A stretch of DNA of 64,000 bases from Hevea brasiliensis (taxonomy: Eukaryota > Streptophyta > Magnoliopsida > Malpighiales > Euphorbiaceae): the NCBI RefSeq assembly GCF_030052815.1, contig NC_079498.1, positions 70,666,992 to 70,730,991 of the forward strand. Direction: 5' to 3'. Position 1 is the stretch's first letter. The number at the start of each line of letters is the position of its first letter. Shown here in pieces: positions 11,870 to 23,356 of this stretch. A program made the translations under genes and the position numbers. Below the pieces are notes generated by a model. The model did not search any database, had not been told where the DNA came from, and worked only from the letters and a program-made list of their open reading frames with translations.

Positions 11870-12319
11870 TTTGTTTTGCAATATGGCGTTACATTCCTCT
11901 ATTAAAGCAATAGTCTCATAGTCTTCCAGCTTTCTTTTCTTTGACAGAATTTCCGTAAGGAATTTGGTGTAGGATGGCATCTGAGAGAGTGCTTTAGTGA
12001 AGGGAATGTTGATATAAAGTTTCTGTAAAACTTCTAAGAACTTCCCAAACTACTTATCCAATTTGGCTTTCTGGAATCTCTAAGGAAAAGGTAGTGAAGG
12101 CTGATATGGCTTTGGTAGCTTCTTTTTCTTCCCAGTTCCTCCTCCTGATCCTTATTGGCTTCTTCCTCTTTCTTCTTTGTTTGGCTTTCAGATTTTTCAA
12201 AGGTTTCCCCTGTTGGCACTTCCTCTGATTGTTCTAAAATTCTTCCACTTCTCAATGTAACTGCCTTACGATGCTCCTTTGGGTTTATCTCTGGTTAACT
12301 AGGTAGTTTACCAAATGCC
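11870..12319 (-). pseudogene. Athila-1 gag C-terminal/pre-protease region
   Basis: Minus-strand sequence reads, in one main frame, GKLPS, KAVTLRSGR, an acidic-basic lysine/glutamate-rich linker, FQKAKLDK, FGKFLEV, INIPFTKALSQMPSY, KFLTEILSKKRKLEDYETI and ECNAIL. These are characteristic of the segment between gag and protease in plant Athila/Tat elements. At least three stops interrupt it, at about 12292, 12090 and 12050. The right edge is the solo LTR-A and the left edge is the Copia-3 LTR. Confidence 0.8.
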
Positions 12320-13951
12320 TGATACATTTGAATTATATAGATGTTTTTAAGCACATTTGTATATTATCTCATAGCATTTAGGAAAGTATTTTCATGCATA
12401 GTAGTTGATTTCATTAGTTTTATAATTTCTATTGTCAAGCCCTTAATTCCATGTTTTCTGCATCATTTTCAGGTGTTTGGGTGAAGCCCCACAGTATAGG
12501 AGTGCAAAAGGAAGCTTAGAGAGGTCAAGAGACTGAGTATTGCTGCTGACACAAAGTACATGGGTCGTGTAAGCCAAGTCCCAAACCCATGTAACCTTCT
12601 TCCAGAAGAAAGCTAGATAGCCAATGGAGAAACAAAAGTACACAGGTTGTGTAATTAGACCCATGTAATCTGTAAGGACCCATGTAAGTCTCTACCGGGC
12701 ATAAGCTTAAAGAACCTTATGGGAACAAAAGTACACGGACCATGTAATTAGGCCCGTGTAGTTGGCGTAGACCCGTGTAACTCTCTGTGCCAATGCAAGA
12801 CTCCACAGTTCCACTCTAGCAAGTTACACAGCCCTGGGCCATGTAGTGACACACGGGTCGTGTACTATGTGGCAACCAGTTTTATAACTCGAATTCTCGC
12901 TCTTGTTTTCTGATTCAAATGAGACTCCTAAAGCCTTTTAGACTCAAAATGACCTAACAACCATTATAAATAGAAGAGAAAACATCAGAAAAAGAAGGCT
13001 CTCTTTTATCTTTTGACAGCACTTTTGAGGAGTTTTGAAAGAGAGAAATCCACACTCTGCACTCTCTCCAGCTATCTCGAGGAGAGAAACATCAGTACCA
13101 AAAGGAGTTTTCCAGCTGAAGCTCCACAAGATCAAAGCTGCAAACTATCTTCGGTTCCTTCATTTCATCTTCATAGACAGATTTTTATTATTTTAATTCT
13201 TCTACATGATTTTCTTTTTACTGTTTTTACCTGTTATCATAATGTTTGCTGAACTCACCATGAGTGAGTAGTTTTCTTATTCTAGATTTGGGAGAGTAAT
13301 GCTTGTAATGATTATTATGGATGAACACTAAGTTTTATTTATTGGATTTGAGATTCGTTCCTTGATTTAATTTCTTGTGATCTTAATGCATGCTATGTGC
13401 TGGTACCCACTTAGCCATTATTGTAGATGTTAATTGAAGGACTTAAAGGTGAAGATTAATATCAGAAAATCAAGATCTTGAACTTAGGAATTTTGACCTA
13501 GACATTGGCTGATACCTTTGTGGAACTTCAAAATTGGTCAAAGATCTTGAAGGATTTTAATTAATTTGATCTCCATAAAAGTTGGGTTTGAGTTAATTAG
13601 AATACACCCTAGGTGCCTTGAGAGAGGATTTAGGATAAATTAGGACTGATTTCCATCAAGGAAAACGATCCTCAATTTAGTAAATAAATGAGATAACATC
13701 CTTAGTAAGATTCAAGTGTGAAATCTTAATTCCAGAATTATTTCAAATAAATCATTTCATTTTAAGTTTATCATTCTAGTGTTTAAGGTTAACAAACTTC
13801 ATTCCCTAAATATTCGATAGCCTAAACAGTCAAAATTATTGCGTAGATTGGTTCTTACTAATCAAATTCCTTGTGGGAACAATACTCTACTCATCACTTT
13901 ATTACTTGTTAGCGATTCATGTACTTGTGGGGTTGTAAAACCAGTGAAACA
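12320..13951 (+). mobile_element. Solo LTR-A (Athila-like, 1632 bp)
   Basis: Forward LTR starting TGATACATTTG and ending CAGTGAAACA, opposite in orientation to Athila-1 gag on both sides. It is homologous to the Athila-1 LTR (15474-16980) and to the Athila-2 LTR. Flanks are atgcc (12315-12319) and cagcc (13952-13956), only a partial match, so the target duplication is decayed. Two units of a 97-bp repeat with ACACGG/CCCGTGT motifs start near 12632 and 12729. Confidence 0.8.
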
Positions 13952-15327
13952 CAGCCTTGCTTGAAGAGATTGCTTGCTAAGCAATTTGATTTTCAAACAT
14001 CTTGTTGTGGGTGGCAAGTTGGTCCATTCCGGAAGCTAGCTGTTTGATAATTTCATTTTACTATTGCGGGTTTGCTAGGAAGCTTTCCACCATGGATTCC
14101 ATAGTTGACCTTGATTCATCTTTGTTGGTTACGAGGAGTAGCGATGGGTGTGCGAGTTTTGTCCCTTGTTCGAAATCCAGAAGTGCAGTGGTTTGTACCC
14201 TTGCTGTTTGTTTATTGGTTGATTTTGAGAATTTAACCATGAGAAATTTGGGTGGTTCCTCCATCCAGGGTTGTATGTGTTTGAATATGGATTGTGGGGT
14301 TGTCTCTGGTTGAAGTTTCCTCCATTATTCACATAGTTCATCTGTTCTGTGGGGAGTTCATTGAAGCTGTTGTACTCTGGACTCATGTATCCTCCTCCAT
14401 AGCTGTCATCATGTTGACTGTTCATCCCTATAGTATTGGCCTGCATTTTATCAAACCTCTTTGTAAGCTGGTCAAATTGAGCATTTATCATGCTTAGGGC
14501 ATCCACTTCTAGGATTTTTGCTGTTCTCCTCGTATTTCCCATTTCATTCGACCACTCATAGTTGTGATATGCGACCCTCTCCAAAAGTTCAAGTGCTTGA
14601 TCCACTGTTTTCTCTATTAGGTCACCTTATGCTGTTAAATCTATTGTGCTCCTTGTAGAGGGCAGTGGCCCATTTTAGAAGTTCTGAACCAGGAACCAAT
14701 CTTCTATGCCATGGTGTGGGCATTCTCTCTACAGGTCCTTATATCTCTCCCATGCATCATAGAGTGATTCACCTTCCATTTGCCTAAAGGTGTTGAGTTC
14801 AATTCTCAACTTTGCAGTCTTCGCAGGTGGGAAGTACCTTGCTAGAAAAGCTTGTGAGAGGTCCTCCCATGTGGTGAATGTTCTAGCTAGTTGAGAAAGT
14901 AACCACTTCCTTGCTCTATATCGATGGAAAATGGAAATGCTTGGAGTCTTATAGCTTAATCAGAGACCCCATTCATCTTGAATGTGTCACAAAGGGCAAG
15001 AAAGCACTGGAGGTGGCAGTGCGGATCTTCTGTTGGTGAACCCCCAAATTGGGTCTGTTAGATCATCTGGAGCCATGCCGATTTTAATTCAAAATTGTTG
15101 GCATCCACTATGAGTCATGTAACACTAGGTTGGAATCCTTGTATGGAGGGAGCTCTATAGTCCTTCAAGAGTCTCCGCCTGTTGTTGTTATCGTTGGCCA
15201 TATTTGGAATCTCTGGATTCCCTTGATCTTGTCCTTGACGTTTCCTCTCTCTCCAGATAGTTCTTAGAGTTTTGTCTATCTCTGGATCCAAATCAAAGAC
15301 TTCTTCCTCTGGTTTTGTTCTAGTCAT
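13952..15327 (-). pseudogene. Athila-1 gag (multiply broken)
   Basis: The minus-strand start is the ATG at 15327-15325 (MTRTKPEEEV), followed by NMANDNNNRRR. The middle third (about 15110-14610) keeps recognisable Retrotrans_gag pieces, LARYFPPAKT, ESLYDAWERYKDL and ECPHHGIEDWF, but has several stops and frame changes. The last intact stretch (14605-14129) holds DQALELLERVAYHNYEW and the family hallmark YSNTYNPGWRNHPNFSW. It then shifts frame into SRSTMESMVESFLANPQ and ends with GMDQLATHNKMFENQIA near 13985. Gag would build the particle. The continuation lies beyond the solo LTR-A at 12319. Confidence 0.85.
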
Positions 15328-15450
15328 GTACCAAACCAATCACCTGAGAAAGAATAAGAAAATAAAATAATTTAAGTAAAACTAAATAATAAATGAAATT
15401 GCCTAAATCAGCTAAATTACTTATCATATAATATTACTAATATTAAAACT

Positions 15451-15467
15451 CCCCAGCAACTGCGCTA
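15451..15467 (-). other. Primer-binding site of Athila-1 (tRNA-Asp type)
   Basis: The minus strand reads TAGCGCAGTTGCTGGGG, a mutated form of the sequence complementary to plant tRNA-Asp used by Athila/Tat elements, six bases inside the LTR edge at 15474. Confidence 0.78.
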
Positions 15468-15473
15468 AAAACT

Positions 15474-16980
15474 TGTTTGCTAGTTTTTAAACCACCGCAA
15501 GTGCACGGATCGCTAACAAATAATAAAGTGATGAGTGAAGTATCATTCCCACGAGGAATTTAATTAGCAAGTATCAGGCTACACGATAATTTTGACTGTT
15601 TAGGCTACCAAATATGGATGAGAATGAGTTAAACCTATTTTAGATGCTGAAAGTAATCTTTGAATTAAACTATTTATAAAAGTAATTCCATAATTAAGAT
15701 TTCATACTACAATTTTACTCTGGATTTTAATCTTGTCTATTCATCGAATTTAGAATAATTGCTTTAATGGAAATTAATCCTGGGATAAGTCCTCTCTCAA
15801 GGAACTTAACATGTATTTTAATTAACCTAAACCCTACTTTCGTGGTGATTAAATTAATTAAACACTTTAAGATATGTGATTAATTTTGGAATTCTACAAA
15901 GGTATCAGCCTATCTCTAGGTCAGATTTCCTAGGTTCAAGATCTCGATTTTCTAATATTAATCTTCGCCTTTCAATCCTTCAATTAATATCTATAATCAA
16001 TACTAAGTGGGTACTGACACATATCATGCATTACGATCACAAGAAGTTGACAAGAAGTTGAATCAAAGAACTAAACTCAAATCCAATAAATAAAACTCAA
16101 TATTTATCCATAATAATAATTGCAAATGTTACTCTCCTAATTCCAAAATAAAGAAATTACTCACTCATGGTGAGTTCAAAAAACATGAAGGAATAAAATA
16201 ACAGAACATAAAGAGTCCGTTTAGAGATATAGAATAAAAGAACCGAAGAGGAATGACTGCAGTCTCGATCCTTGAGGGACTTCGGCTAAGGATTTCCCTT
16301 ATGTGCTAGTGTTCTACTCTTCAAGACGGCTGTGGAGAATACAAGTATGAAAAATGAAAAAACCTTCTAAAAACTCTAAAAAGCTTTGTAAAAAGGTTGA
16401 ACTCCTAAAAGAAAAAGCCCTCTTGTTGTCATTTTCTGCTTCTATTTATAATAGCTGGTCTAGGGTTAGGTTTTAGAATCCCAAAAGCACTAGGAGTCTG
16501 TTTTGAATGTGTAAAAAAGAGCTGAAACTTGGATTAGGAAACTGACTGCTGCATAGTATACAGCCCGTGTGTCACTACACGGCCCAGAACCGTGTAACTT
16601 ACTGGAGCTGAATGGTTGTGCCTTGCTTTGGCACAGGAGTTTACACGGGTCCGCACTGGGTACACGAGTCTAATTACATGGCCCGTGTACTTCTTTTTTT
16701 TTTTTTTAGAATTCTTTAAGCTTGTGCTCACAGAGACTTACACGGGTCTGCATAGGTTACACGGGTCTGATTACATGGCCCATGTACTTCTGCTTCTTCT
16801 TTGGCTCTTTTAGCTTTCTTTTGGCAGTAGGTTACACGGGTCTGTGGCTTTACTTACACGACTCGTGTACTTTGTATCAGTAACTTTTCTCAATCCTTTG
16901 ACCTTTTTAAGTTTTGTTCATCACTCCTATGCTCTCAAACTTTACCCAAAAACCTGAAATAGTGCAGAAAACCAAAATTG
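15474..16980 (-). mobile_element. 5' LTR of Athila-1, 5'-truncated
   Basis: Reverse-complement LTR-A beginning TGTTTGC at 15474 (its U5 end CAAACA). It is homologous to 12320-13951 up to about 16978. The first part of U3 (some 100 bases, including the TGAT start) is missing, and Tekay-1 gag sequence follows directly. It contains the 97-bp tandem repeat listed separately and a poly-T run at 16688-16705. Confidence 0.82.
16636..16880 (-). repeat. 97-bp tandem repeat with ACACGGG/CCCGTGT motifs
   Basis: Two and a half units (starts near 16636, 16734 and 16829), each with TTACACGGGTC, a short gap, a second ACACGGG or ACACGAG, then ATTACATGGCC and a TGTACTTC end. The heptamers are inverse complements, so each unit can fold. 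The same arrangement appears in the LTR at 12320-13951, and a shorter form at 41895-41925 and 52700-52740. Confidence 0.7.
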
Positions 16981-16984
16981 CTAC

Positions 16985-17440
16985 CACCACTGAGGGATCT
17001 GCTCAATGTTCTACTTCCAAAGGATAACAGACAGTTAGCAGAGGCCAAAGCAGGGGTAGAGGTGGTACAGCAGGTAGCCAGGGTACAGTAAAGCAGTCAG
17101 AGCAGAATGGAGCATCATCTAGAGTATATACAATGAGCTAGAGGGACGAGGCTAAGACATCAGATGTTGTGGCTGGTACCTTCTCCATCTTTGAACAAGC
17201 TGTTTATGTGTTGTTTGATCCTGGCTTCACATACTCATATGTTAGTGCTAGCATTGCTTGTTCCTCTACTATTCCCTACTTGAAAATGGACTTGGATGTA
17301 CTAGTGACTAGTCCATTAGGCCAGGAGGTTAGAGTGAAAAAATTGTATAAGGATTTCTCGTTGGTGATCCAAGGACATACATTCCTATATGATTTAATTA
17401 AAATGCCCTTCATGATATCATCTTGGGCATGGATTGGTTA
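16985..17440 (+). pseudogene. Tekay-1 gag end and aspartic protease
   Basis: Begins inside gag's basic C-terminal linker (GQSRGRGGTAGSQGTVKQSE) with stops at 17025 and 17139. The protease follows in the frame from 17169: GTFSIFEQAVYVLFDPG carries the DPG form of the active-site triad that plant gypsy elements use in place of DTG or DSG. At about 17430 the frame moves to the next one, where GMDWLVRHHAMIDC, the second conserved protease motif, is read. The protease would cut the gag-pol polyprotein. Broken by at least two stops and one frameshift. Confidence 0.85.
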
Positions 17441-18041
17441 GTTAGGCATCATGCCATGATCGACTGTAGGCTAAAGACAGTCACTTTTAGTCTTCCCGAG
17501 TACGCGGATGTAGTAATACACAGAGAGAGGCAGTTATTACCATCCAACATCATTTCAGCTGCACTTGGTAGAAAGATGATCAGAAAGGGGAGTGAAGCAT
17601 ATTTGGCCCATGTGATAGACACCCAAGTAGGGAGCCCAGAATTAAGGGATATTCCTACTGTATGTGATAATCCGGATGTCTTTCTGGAAGAATTATCAGG
17701 ATTGCCTCCGGAGAGAGAGGTGCAGTTTGACATTGAGATTATGCCTGGTGTGAATCCAATTTCCATCACTCCTTATAGGATGACACCTATTGAGTTGAAA
17801 AAGATAAAGGTGCAATTACAGGAGTGAGAGGTGATAATCCGGATGTCTTTCTGGAAGAATTATCAGGATTGCCTCCGGAGAGAGAGGTGCAGTTTGACAT
17901 TGAGATTATGCCTGGTGTGAATTCAATTTCCATCACTCCTTATAGGATGACACCTATTGAGTTGAAAAAGATAAAGGTGCAATTACAGGAGTTGCTAGAT
18001 AAGAGTTTCATCCACCTTAGTGTGTCACCTTGGGGAGCATC
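17423..18041 (+). pseudogene. Tekay-1 protease end, linker and start of RT
   Basis: Reads GMDWLVRHHAMIDC, then a linker ending in [11 protein letters not shown] and [18 protein letters not shown], the usual lead-in to gypsy RT. A tandem duplication (17664-17824 and 17831-17991) repeats this lead-in. The first copy ends in a TGA stop at 17825, and the second copy runs on through [17 protein letters not shown] into the RT. The frame breaks at the solo LTR-C at 18042 and continues at 20132. Confidence 0.87.
17664..17991 (+). repeat. 161-bp tandem duplication with 6-bp filler
   Basis: Positions 17664-17824 and 17831-17991 are identical except for one C/T difference (aatcc versus aattc near 17756/17923). 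They are separated by tgagag. The duplication lies inside the Tekay-1 reading frame and adds a stop, so it arose after the element was dead or killed it. Near-identity suggests it is recent. Confidence 0.93.
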
Positions 18042-20131
18042 TGTTAGTAGTATGCCCTAGAGCATATCATTTAGTATGTATCTTGCACATATTTTTATTA
18101 ATAAAAGGCATTTCCACTTTTCCATTTACATAATATATTTATGTGTAATAGAAAAGGTCTATTGACATTTTCTTAGAAATATTATTCTTAAGTTGTTAAG
18201 AATATGAGTGACAATATTTCTAGCACAAAGTATCATAAATAGGTTCACAATCGAGGATACTTCATAATAAGGACATGACTTATCCAGAAAGATTGTATTC
18301 GTGTTTGTTCCCAAGTTATTTATATGAGATATAAATAAGATGGAATGGTGAGTCTCATGCCATATAACAAACATGATAGGCACTTATAAATGATAAGTAG
18401 GCTGAACCAGTGACACTTATGACAAGCACATGGAGTTTACTCTTGTCAATATTTTGTCATAAATCATATCAGTGCATATAATCTTTAGACTTGAGATAGC
18501 ACAGTTATCTTGTATATAGGTAGTTTGAGTTTGATACTGCTTTCATACTTGTACTGTGTATGGGTATATGGGCATCTGTTGGCTCCTACTAGTTATGTAT
18601 GGAGGTAGGTGTTGATCAAGATGGAATCTGTTCCTCTAAGTAAATAGAGATAAAATCCTATGTTCATTTAATTGTTCTTGATGTTTCAAGTTCCTGGCCA
18701 GGACTGATAGATTTATTCAGAAAAGAGTTTCTGATGAGAAAATCTTTTTAATCAAGAACTAGAATTAAAAGAGAACATAATATTCATAGCAAATGGAGTT
18801 TGACATAAACCATGACTCCAGCTTGAGTTGGGATTTTGTAACAGAGAGATTCTAGTGCATGGTAACATATGGTAAACCTTATTACAAATTGGGTGGCCAT
18901 GGCATGCTATGCTAGGTGTTAACCATGGTCTATGAGGTTCATAAAATAATTTAGAGAAATCATTTATGGTAAGAAAGAGTTCTGATGATATTAAGAGTTG
19001 ATATCATGTCTCATTGCCAATTAGTGATGAGCCTAGTAAGTTACACACATACACAAGTTATCACCTATTTAAATATGATTTAATTAATTAATTAAAGAGT
19101 TTAATTGATTAATTAAATAGGTTTGGTTTGCAATTAAATTGCAAAGTCTCTAGCATGACTTGAAACCAAATCTAGATTATTGGATGTGTAGTATAAATTA
19201 AATTTATATTTAAAGTGTTTAAATATGAATTTAATTAATGAGAAATTAATTAATAGATATTAATTAATTAATTTATATTTGATATAAATTAATTAGAAGA
19301 AGAAAAATAATTATTTTGGGTTAAGAACTCAAAATTAAGACACAGGGGCATTTTGGTCATTTCACAGTGTGACACGTGGCACCATGAGATGGTGACACAT
19401 GGGATTACACATAAGCTTGCCAAATGTTTTTTTAATCATATAAGATGATTAAAATCAAGATTAAGTAGAGGTTTGACACTTGGCACAATGTGATTGGGTC
19501 ACTTAAACCTAGAGCTAATCAAAGGATGACATGTGGCAAGGGTTTAATATGTTAACCTAGCTATTTAAGTGTTGTTATGAAAAGAAAAGCAACCAGCAGC
19601 CACTCCTCTCCTTTTTTACGCCACTTTGAGGCTTTTCATCTATTCTTCTTCATCTCTCATCAATTCAAAGAGATTAGCCATCAATCTCTTGAATTAAGAA
19701 CACTAGAAATTGTTTCTAGTGTCCTGTTTATATCTCTAATCTCTTAAAAGGTAGAACTTGAATTTCTAATTAATAGAAAAAGCTTTAGAAGCTGTTCAAG
19801 GGCTGCCATAGGTGTTCTTGGTGTGGACAAGCTAGAGGGACAACATCTGGTGTCCTGAAGACGAATTTCAAAGGCGCAGACACGCTGCCGTGCATCAAGA
19901 GGTTAGTGTAATCGTTCTTGATTTAATCTAGGGTTCTAAAATTAATCTAATTAATTTTAAAATCTTAAATGGCAAATACAGATCTAAAAACATATTAAAA
20001 GAGTTTTAATATGTTGTTTATCATTGAAATCAAATAGATAAAAATAAATCTTGCATGATGCATGTGACCCTAGGTGAAAATTTTTGAATTCAATGGGATA
20101 AACTTGTGTTTTTCACGCTTCCGTTCCTTCA
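18042..20131 (+). mobile_element. Solo LTR-C (2090 bp) in Tekay-1 RT
   Basis: Complete TG...CA LTR-C with the perfect target duplication gcatc at 18037-18041 and 20132-20136. The RT coding sequence is continuous across the site when the LTR and one duplicate are discounted. It carries the consensus G-box GACACGTGGC at 19371-19380, while its TATA box has become TATTTAAG. It lacks the short segment gattataggttcatttaa present in other copies near 18868. Confidence 0.96.
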
Positions 20132-20985
20132 GCATCAGTATTGTTTATGAAGAAAAAGGATGGTACTCTCCTTCTATGTATAGACTATAGACTGTTGAAC
20201 ATGGTGGCCATAAAGAACAGATATCCTCTACCATGGATTGATGATCTATTTGATCAGTTGAAGGATGTAACTGCATTCTCCAAATTTGACTTGAGATTGG
20301 GCTACTATCAGTTGAGGGTGCAGGAGCAGAGTATACCTAAAACTGCCTTCAGAACTCGGTATGGCCACTATGAATTCTTGTTGATGCCATTCGGGTTGAC
20401 TAATGCTCTAGCTGCTTTTACAGGCCTGATGAACACTATCTTCAGGCTATATTTGGATCAGTTTGTAGTGGTGTTCACTGATGATATTTTGGTGTATTCA
20501 AGGAATGTAGAGGAACATGACAAGCACTTGATGATAGTATTGCAGACTTTGAGGGAGAAACAATTGTATGCCAAATTGTCGAAATGTGAGTTTTGCTTAA
20601 GGAGATTATATTTCTAGGGCATATTATATCTGCAAAAGGCATCCAGGTGGATCCTAGAAAGTAGAAGCCATTCTTAATTGGAAGCCACCTAGAAACGTCA
20701 CTAAAGTTTGGAGTTTCCTTGGTTTAGCCGAGTATTACTGAAGGTTTGTGACAGGATTCTCAATGCTAGCATCTCCACTGACTAAGATACTTAGGAAGGA
20801 TGTGAAATTTCAGTGGACTGATCGATGCCAGGAGAGTTTTGATGAGTTAAAGAGGCATTTAATTGAAGCTCCAATCTTAACCTTACCTACTTTGGGTAAA
20901 GAGTACACCGTATACAGTGATGTTTCTCATAACGGATTGGGCTATGTGTTGATGCAAGATAGGAACGTCATTGCCTATGCTTCAC
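20132..20985 (+). pseudogene. Tekay-1 reverse transcriptase and start of RNase H
   Basis: From 20141 to 20617 the frame encodes the gypsy RT core: [43 protein letters not shown] and [12 protein letters not shown] (FTDD at 20474-20485, catalytic DD kept, T in place of the usual I). A stop at 20615 (TAG where CAG or TTG-type codons are usual) and frame changes near 20660 break the connection domain. RNase H starts in the frame from 20748 with YSDVSHNGLGYVLMQ (first catalytic D). Coding stops at the Copia-2 insertion (target duplication ttcac, 20981-20985) and resumes at 30536. Confidence 0.9.
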
Positions 20986-23089
20986 TGTTAGTAGTATGCC
21001 CTAGAGCATATCATTTAGTATGTATCTTATACATATTTTTATTAATAAAAGGCATTTCCACTTTTCCGTTTACATAATATATTTATGTGTAATAGAAAAG
21101 GTCCATTGATATTTTGTTAGAAATATTATTCTTAAGTTGTTAAGAATATGAGTGACAATATTTCTAGCACAAAGTATCATAAATAGGTTCACAATCGAGG
21201 ATACTTCATAATAAGGACATGACTTATCCAGAAAGATTGTATTCATGTTTGTTCCCAAGTTATTTATATGAGATATAAATAAGATGGAATGGTGAGTCTC
21301 ATGCCATATAACAAACATGATAGGCACTTATAAATGATAAGTAGGCCGAACCAGTGACACTTATGACAAGCACATGGAGTTTACTCTTGTCAATGTTTTG
21401 TCATAAATCATATCAGTGCATATAATCTTTAGACTGAGATAGCACAGCTTATCTTGTATATAGGTAGTTTGAGTTTGATCGCTTTCATACTTGTACTGTG
21501 TATGGGTATATGGGCATCTGTTGGCTCCTGCTAGTTATATATGGAGGTAGGTGTTGATCAAGATGGAATCTGTTCCTCTAAGTAAATAGAGATAAAATCC
21601 TATGTTCATTTAATTGTTCTTGATGTTTCAAGTTCCTGGCAGACAGATAGATTTATTCAGAAAAGAGTTTCTGATGAGAAAATCTTTTTAATCAAGAACT
21701 GGAATTAAAAGAGAACATAATATTCATAGCAAATGGAGTTTGACATAAACCATGACTCCAGCTTGAGTTGGGATTTTGTAACAGAGAGATTCTAGTGCAT
21801 GGTAACATATGATTATAGGTTCATTTAAGGTAAACCTTATTACTAATTGGGTGGCCATGGCATGCTATGCTAGGTGTTAACCATGGTCTATGAGGTTCAT
21901 AAAATGATTTAGAGAAATCATTTATGGTAAGAAAGAGTTCTAATGATATTAAGAGTTGATATCATGTCTCATTGCCAATTAGTGATGAGCCTAGTAAGTC
22001 ACACACATACACAAGTTATCACCTATTTAAATATGATTTAATTAATTAATTAAAGATTTTAATTGATTAATTAAATAGATTTGGTTTGCAATTAAATTGC
22101 AAAGTCCCTAGCATGACTTGAAACCAAATCTAGATTATTGGATGTGTAGTATAAATTAAATTTATATTTAAAGTGTTTAAATATGAATTTAATTGATGAG
22201 AAATTAATTAATAGAGATTAATTAATTAATTTATATTTGATATAAATTAATTAGAAGAAAAAAAATAATTATTTTGGGTTAAGAACTCAAAATTAAGACA
22301 CAGGGGCATTTTGGTCATTTCACAGTGTGACACGTGGCACCATGAGATGGTGACACATGGCATAACACATAAGCTTGCCAAATGTTTTTTAATCATGTAA
22401 GATGATTAAAATCAAGATTAAATATAGGTTTGACACTTGGCACAATGTGATTGGGTCACTTAAACCTAGAGCTAATCAAAATGTGACATGTGGCTAGGGT
22501 TTAATGTGTTAACCTAGCTATTTAAGTGTGGTTATGAAAAGAAAACATAACCAACAGCCTCTCCTCTCAATTGTCACGCCACTTTGAGCCTCTCTAGCTA
22601 TTTCTCTTCATCTCTCATCAATTCAAAGAGATTAGCCATCAATCTCTTGAATTAAGAACACTAGAAATTATTTCTAGTGTCCTGTTTACATCTCTAATCT
22701 CTTAAAAGGCAGAACTTGAATTTCTAATTAATAGAAAAGGCTTTAAAAGCTGTTCAAGGGCTGCCATATGTGTTCTTGGTGTGGACAAGCTAGAGGGACA
22801 ACATCTGGTGTCCTGAAGACGAATCTCAAAGGCGCATACACGCTGCAGCACATCAAGAGGTTAGTGTAATCGTTCTTGATTTAATCTAGGGTTCTAAAAT
22901 TAATCTGATTAATTTTAAAATCTTAAATGGCAAATACAGATCCAAAAACATATTAAAAGAGTTTTAATATGTTGTTTATCATTGAAATCAAATAGATAAA
23001 AATAAATCTTGCATGGTGCATGTGACCCTAGGTGAAAATTTTTGAATTCAATGGTATAATCTTGTGTTTTTCACGCTTCCGCTCCTTCA
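20986..23089 (+). mobile_element. LTR-C, 5' LTR of Copia-2 (2104 bp)
   Basis: Starts TGTTAGTAG at 20986 and ends GCTCCTTCA at 23089. It differs from the 3' LTR mostly by one- to three-base indels, with long blocks identical, so the element is fairly young. The TATA position reads TATTTAAG. The G-box GACACGTGGC at 22329-22338 is intact. Confidence 0.95.
22329..22338 (+). promoter_or_regulatory. G-box / ABRE-like site in LTR-C
   Basis: GACACGTGGC contains the CACGTG palindrome and the ACGTGGC core recognised by plant bZIP/bHLH factors, about 180 bases upstream of the TATA position. The same site is at 19371-19380 and 29771-29780. It is overlapped on the right by CACCAT-gag-ATGGTG. Function is inferred from the motif only. 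Confidence 0.5.
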
Positions 23090-23091
23090 AT

Positions 23092-23104
23092 TGGTATCAG
23101 AGCC
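23092..23104 (+). other. Primer-binding site of Copia-2 (tRNA-iMet)
   Basis: TGGTATCAGAGCC, complementary to the 3' end of plant initiator-Met tRNA, starts two bases after the LTR. It is intact. Confidence 0.93.
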
Positions 23105-23356
23105 ACTATATTTGCCATTTAGATTGTTGATTATATAATTTAATTGTGTGTTTGATCATGAGATCAAGAGATTCATTGCTGGTTGGATCATGAGATGTGG
23201 CGTCACACATGGTGAAGCCACCATTGGTGGCGGCAACAATGGTTCCATGAGTGGTTCAAGGTTTGGCTTTTAATTCTGCAATTGTTGTATGATCTAAGGC
23301 CTATTCTTTTACTAATTAAAGTGTTTAATTAGTTGTTTTAATCACACAATTAAATT

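Larger units (their letters stand above)
11870..16980 (-). mobile_element. Athila-1, minus-strand Ty3/gypsy (Athila-like)
   Basis: Reading leftwards: LTR (16980-15474), Asp-type primer-binding site (15467-15451) and gag (15327-13952 then 12319-11870). It is interrupted by a solo LTR-A and then by Copia-3 at about 11869; the pol region is not in the window. The LTR lacks its first hundred or so bases, where gypsy Tekay-1 sequence begins. All coding segments carry stops. Confidence 0.8.

Noticed and set aside
16636..16880. A CRISPR-like array because of evenly spaced short repeats.
   Set aside because: The units are whole-unit tandem repeats without unique spacers, inside a plant retrotransposon LTR.
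21070..21327. An 85-residue antisense ORF repeated in several LTR-C copies (5354-5611, 21070-21327, 28522-28779, 33299-33556; shorter at 18159-18383).
   Set aside because: It lies in a non-coding LTR, is kept only in the closely related copies and is broken in the two older ones. Sequence similarity of young repeats explains it without a protein.
23092..23104. A tRNA gene fragment.
   Set aside because: Only the short complement of a tRNA 3' end is present, next to an LTR, so it is a primer-binding site.
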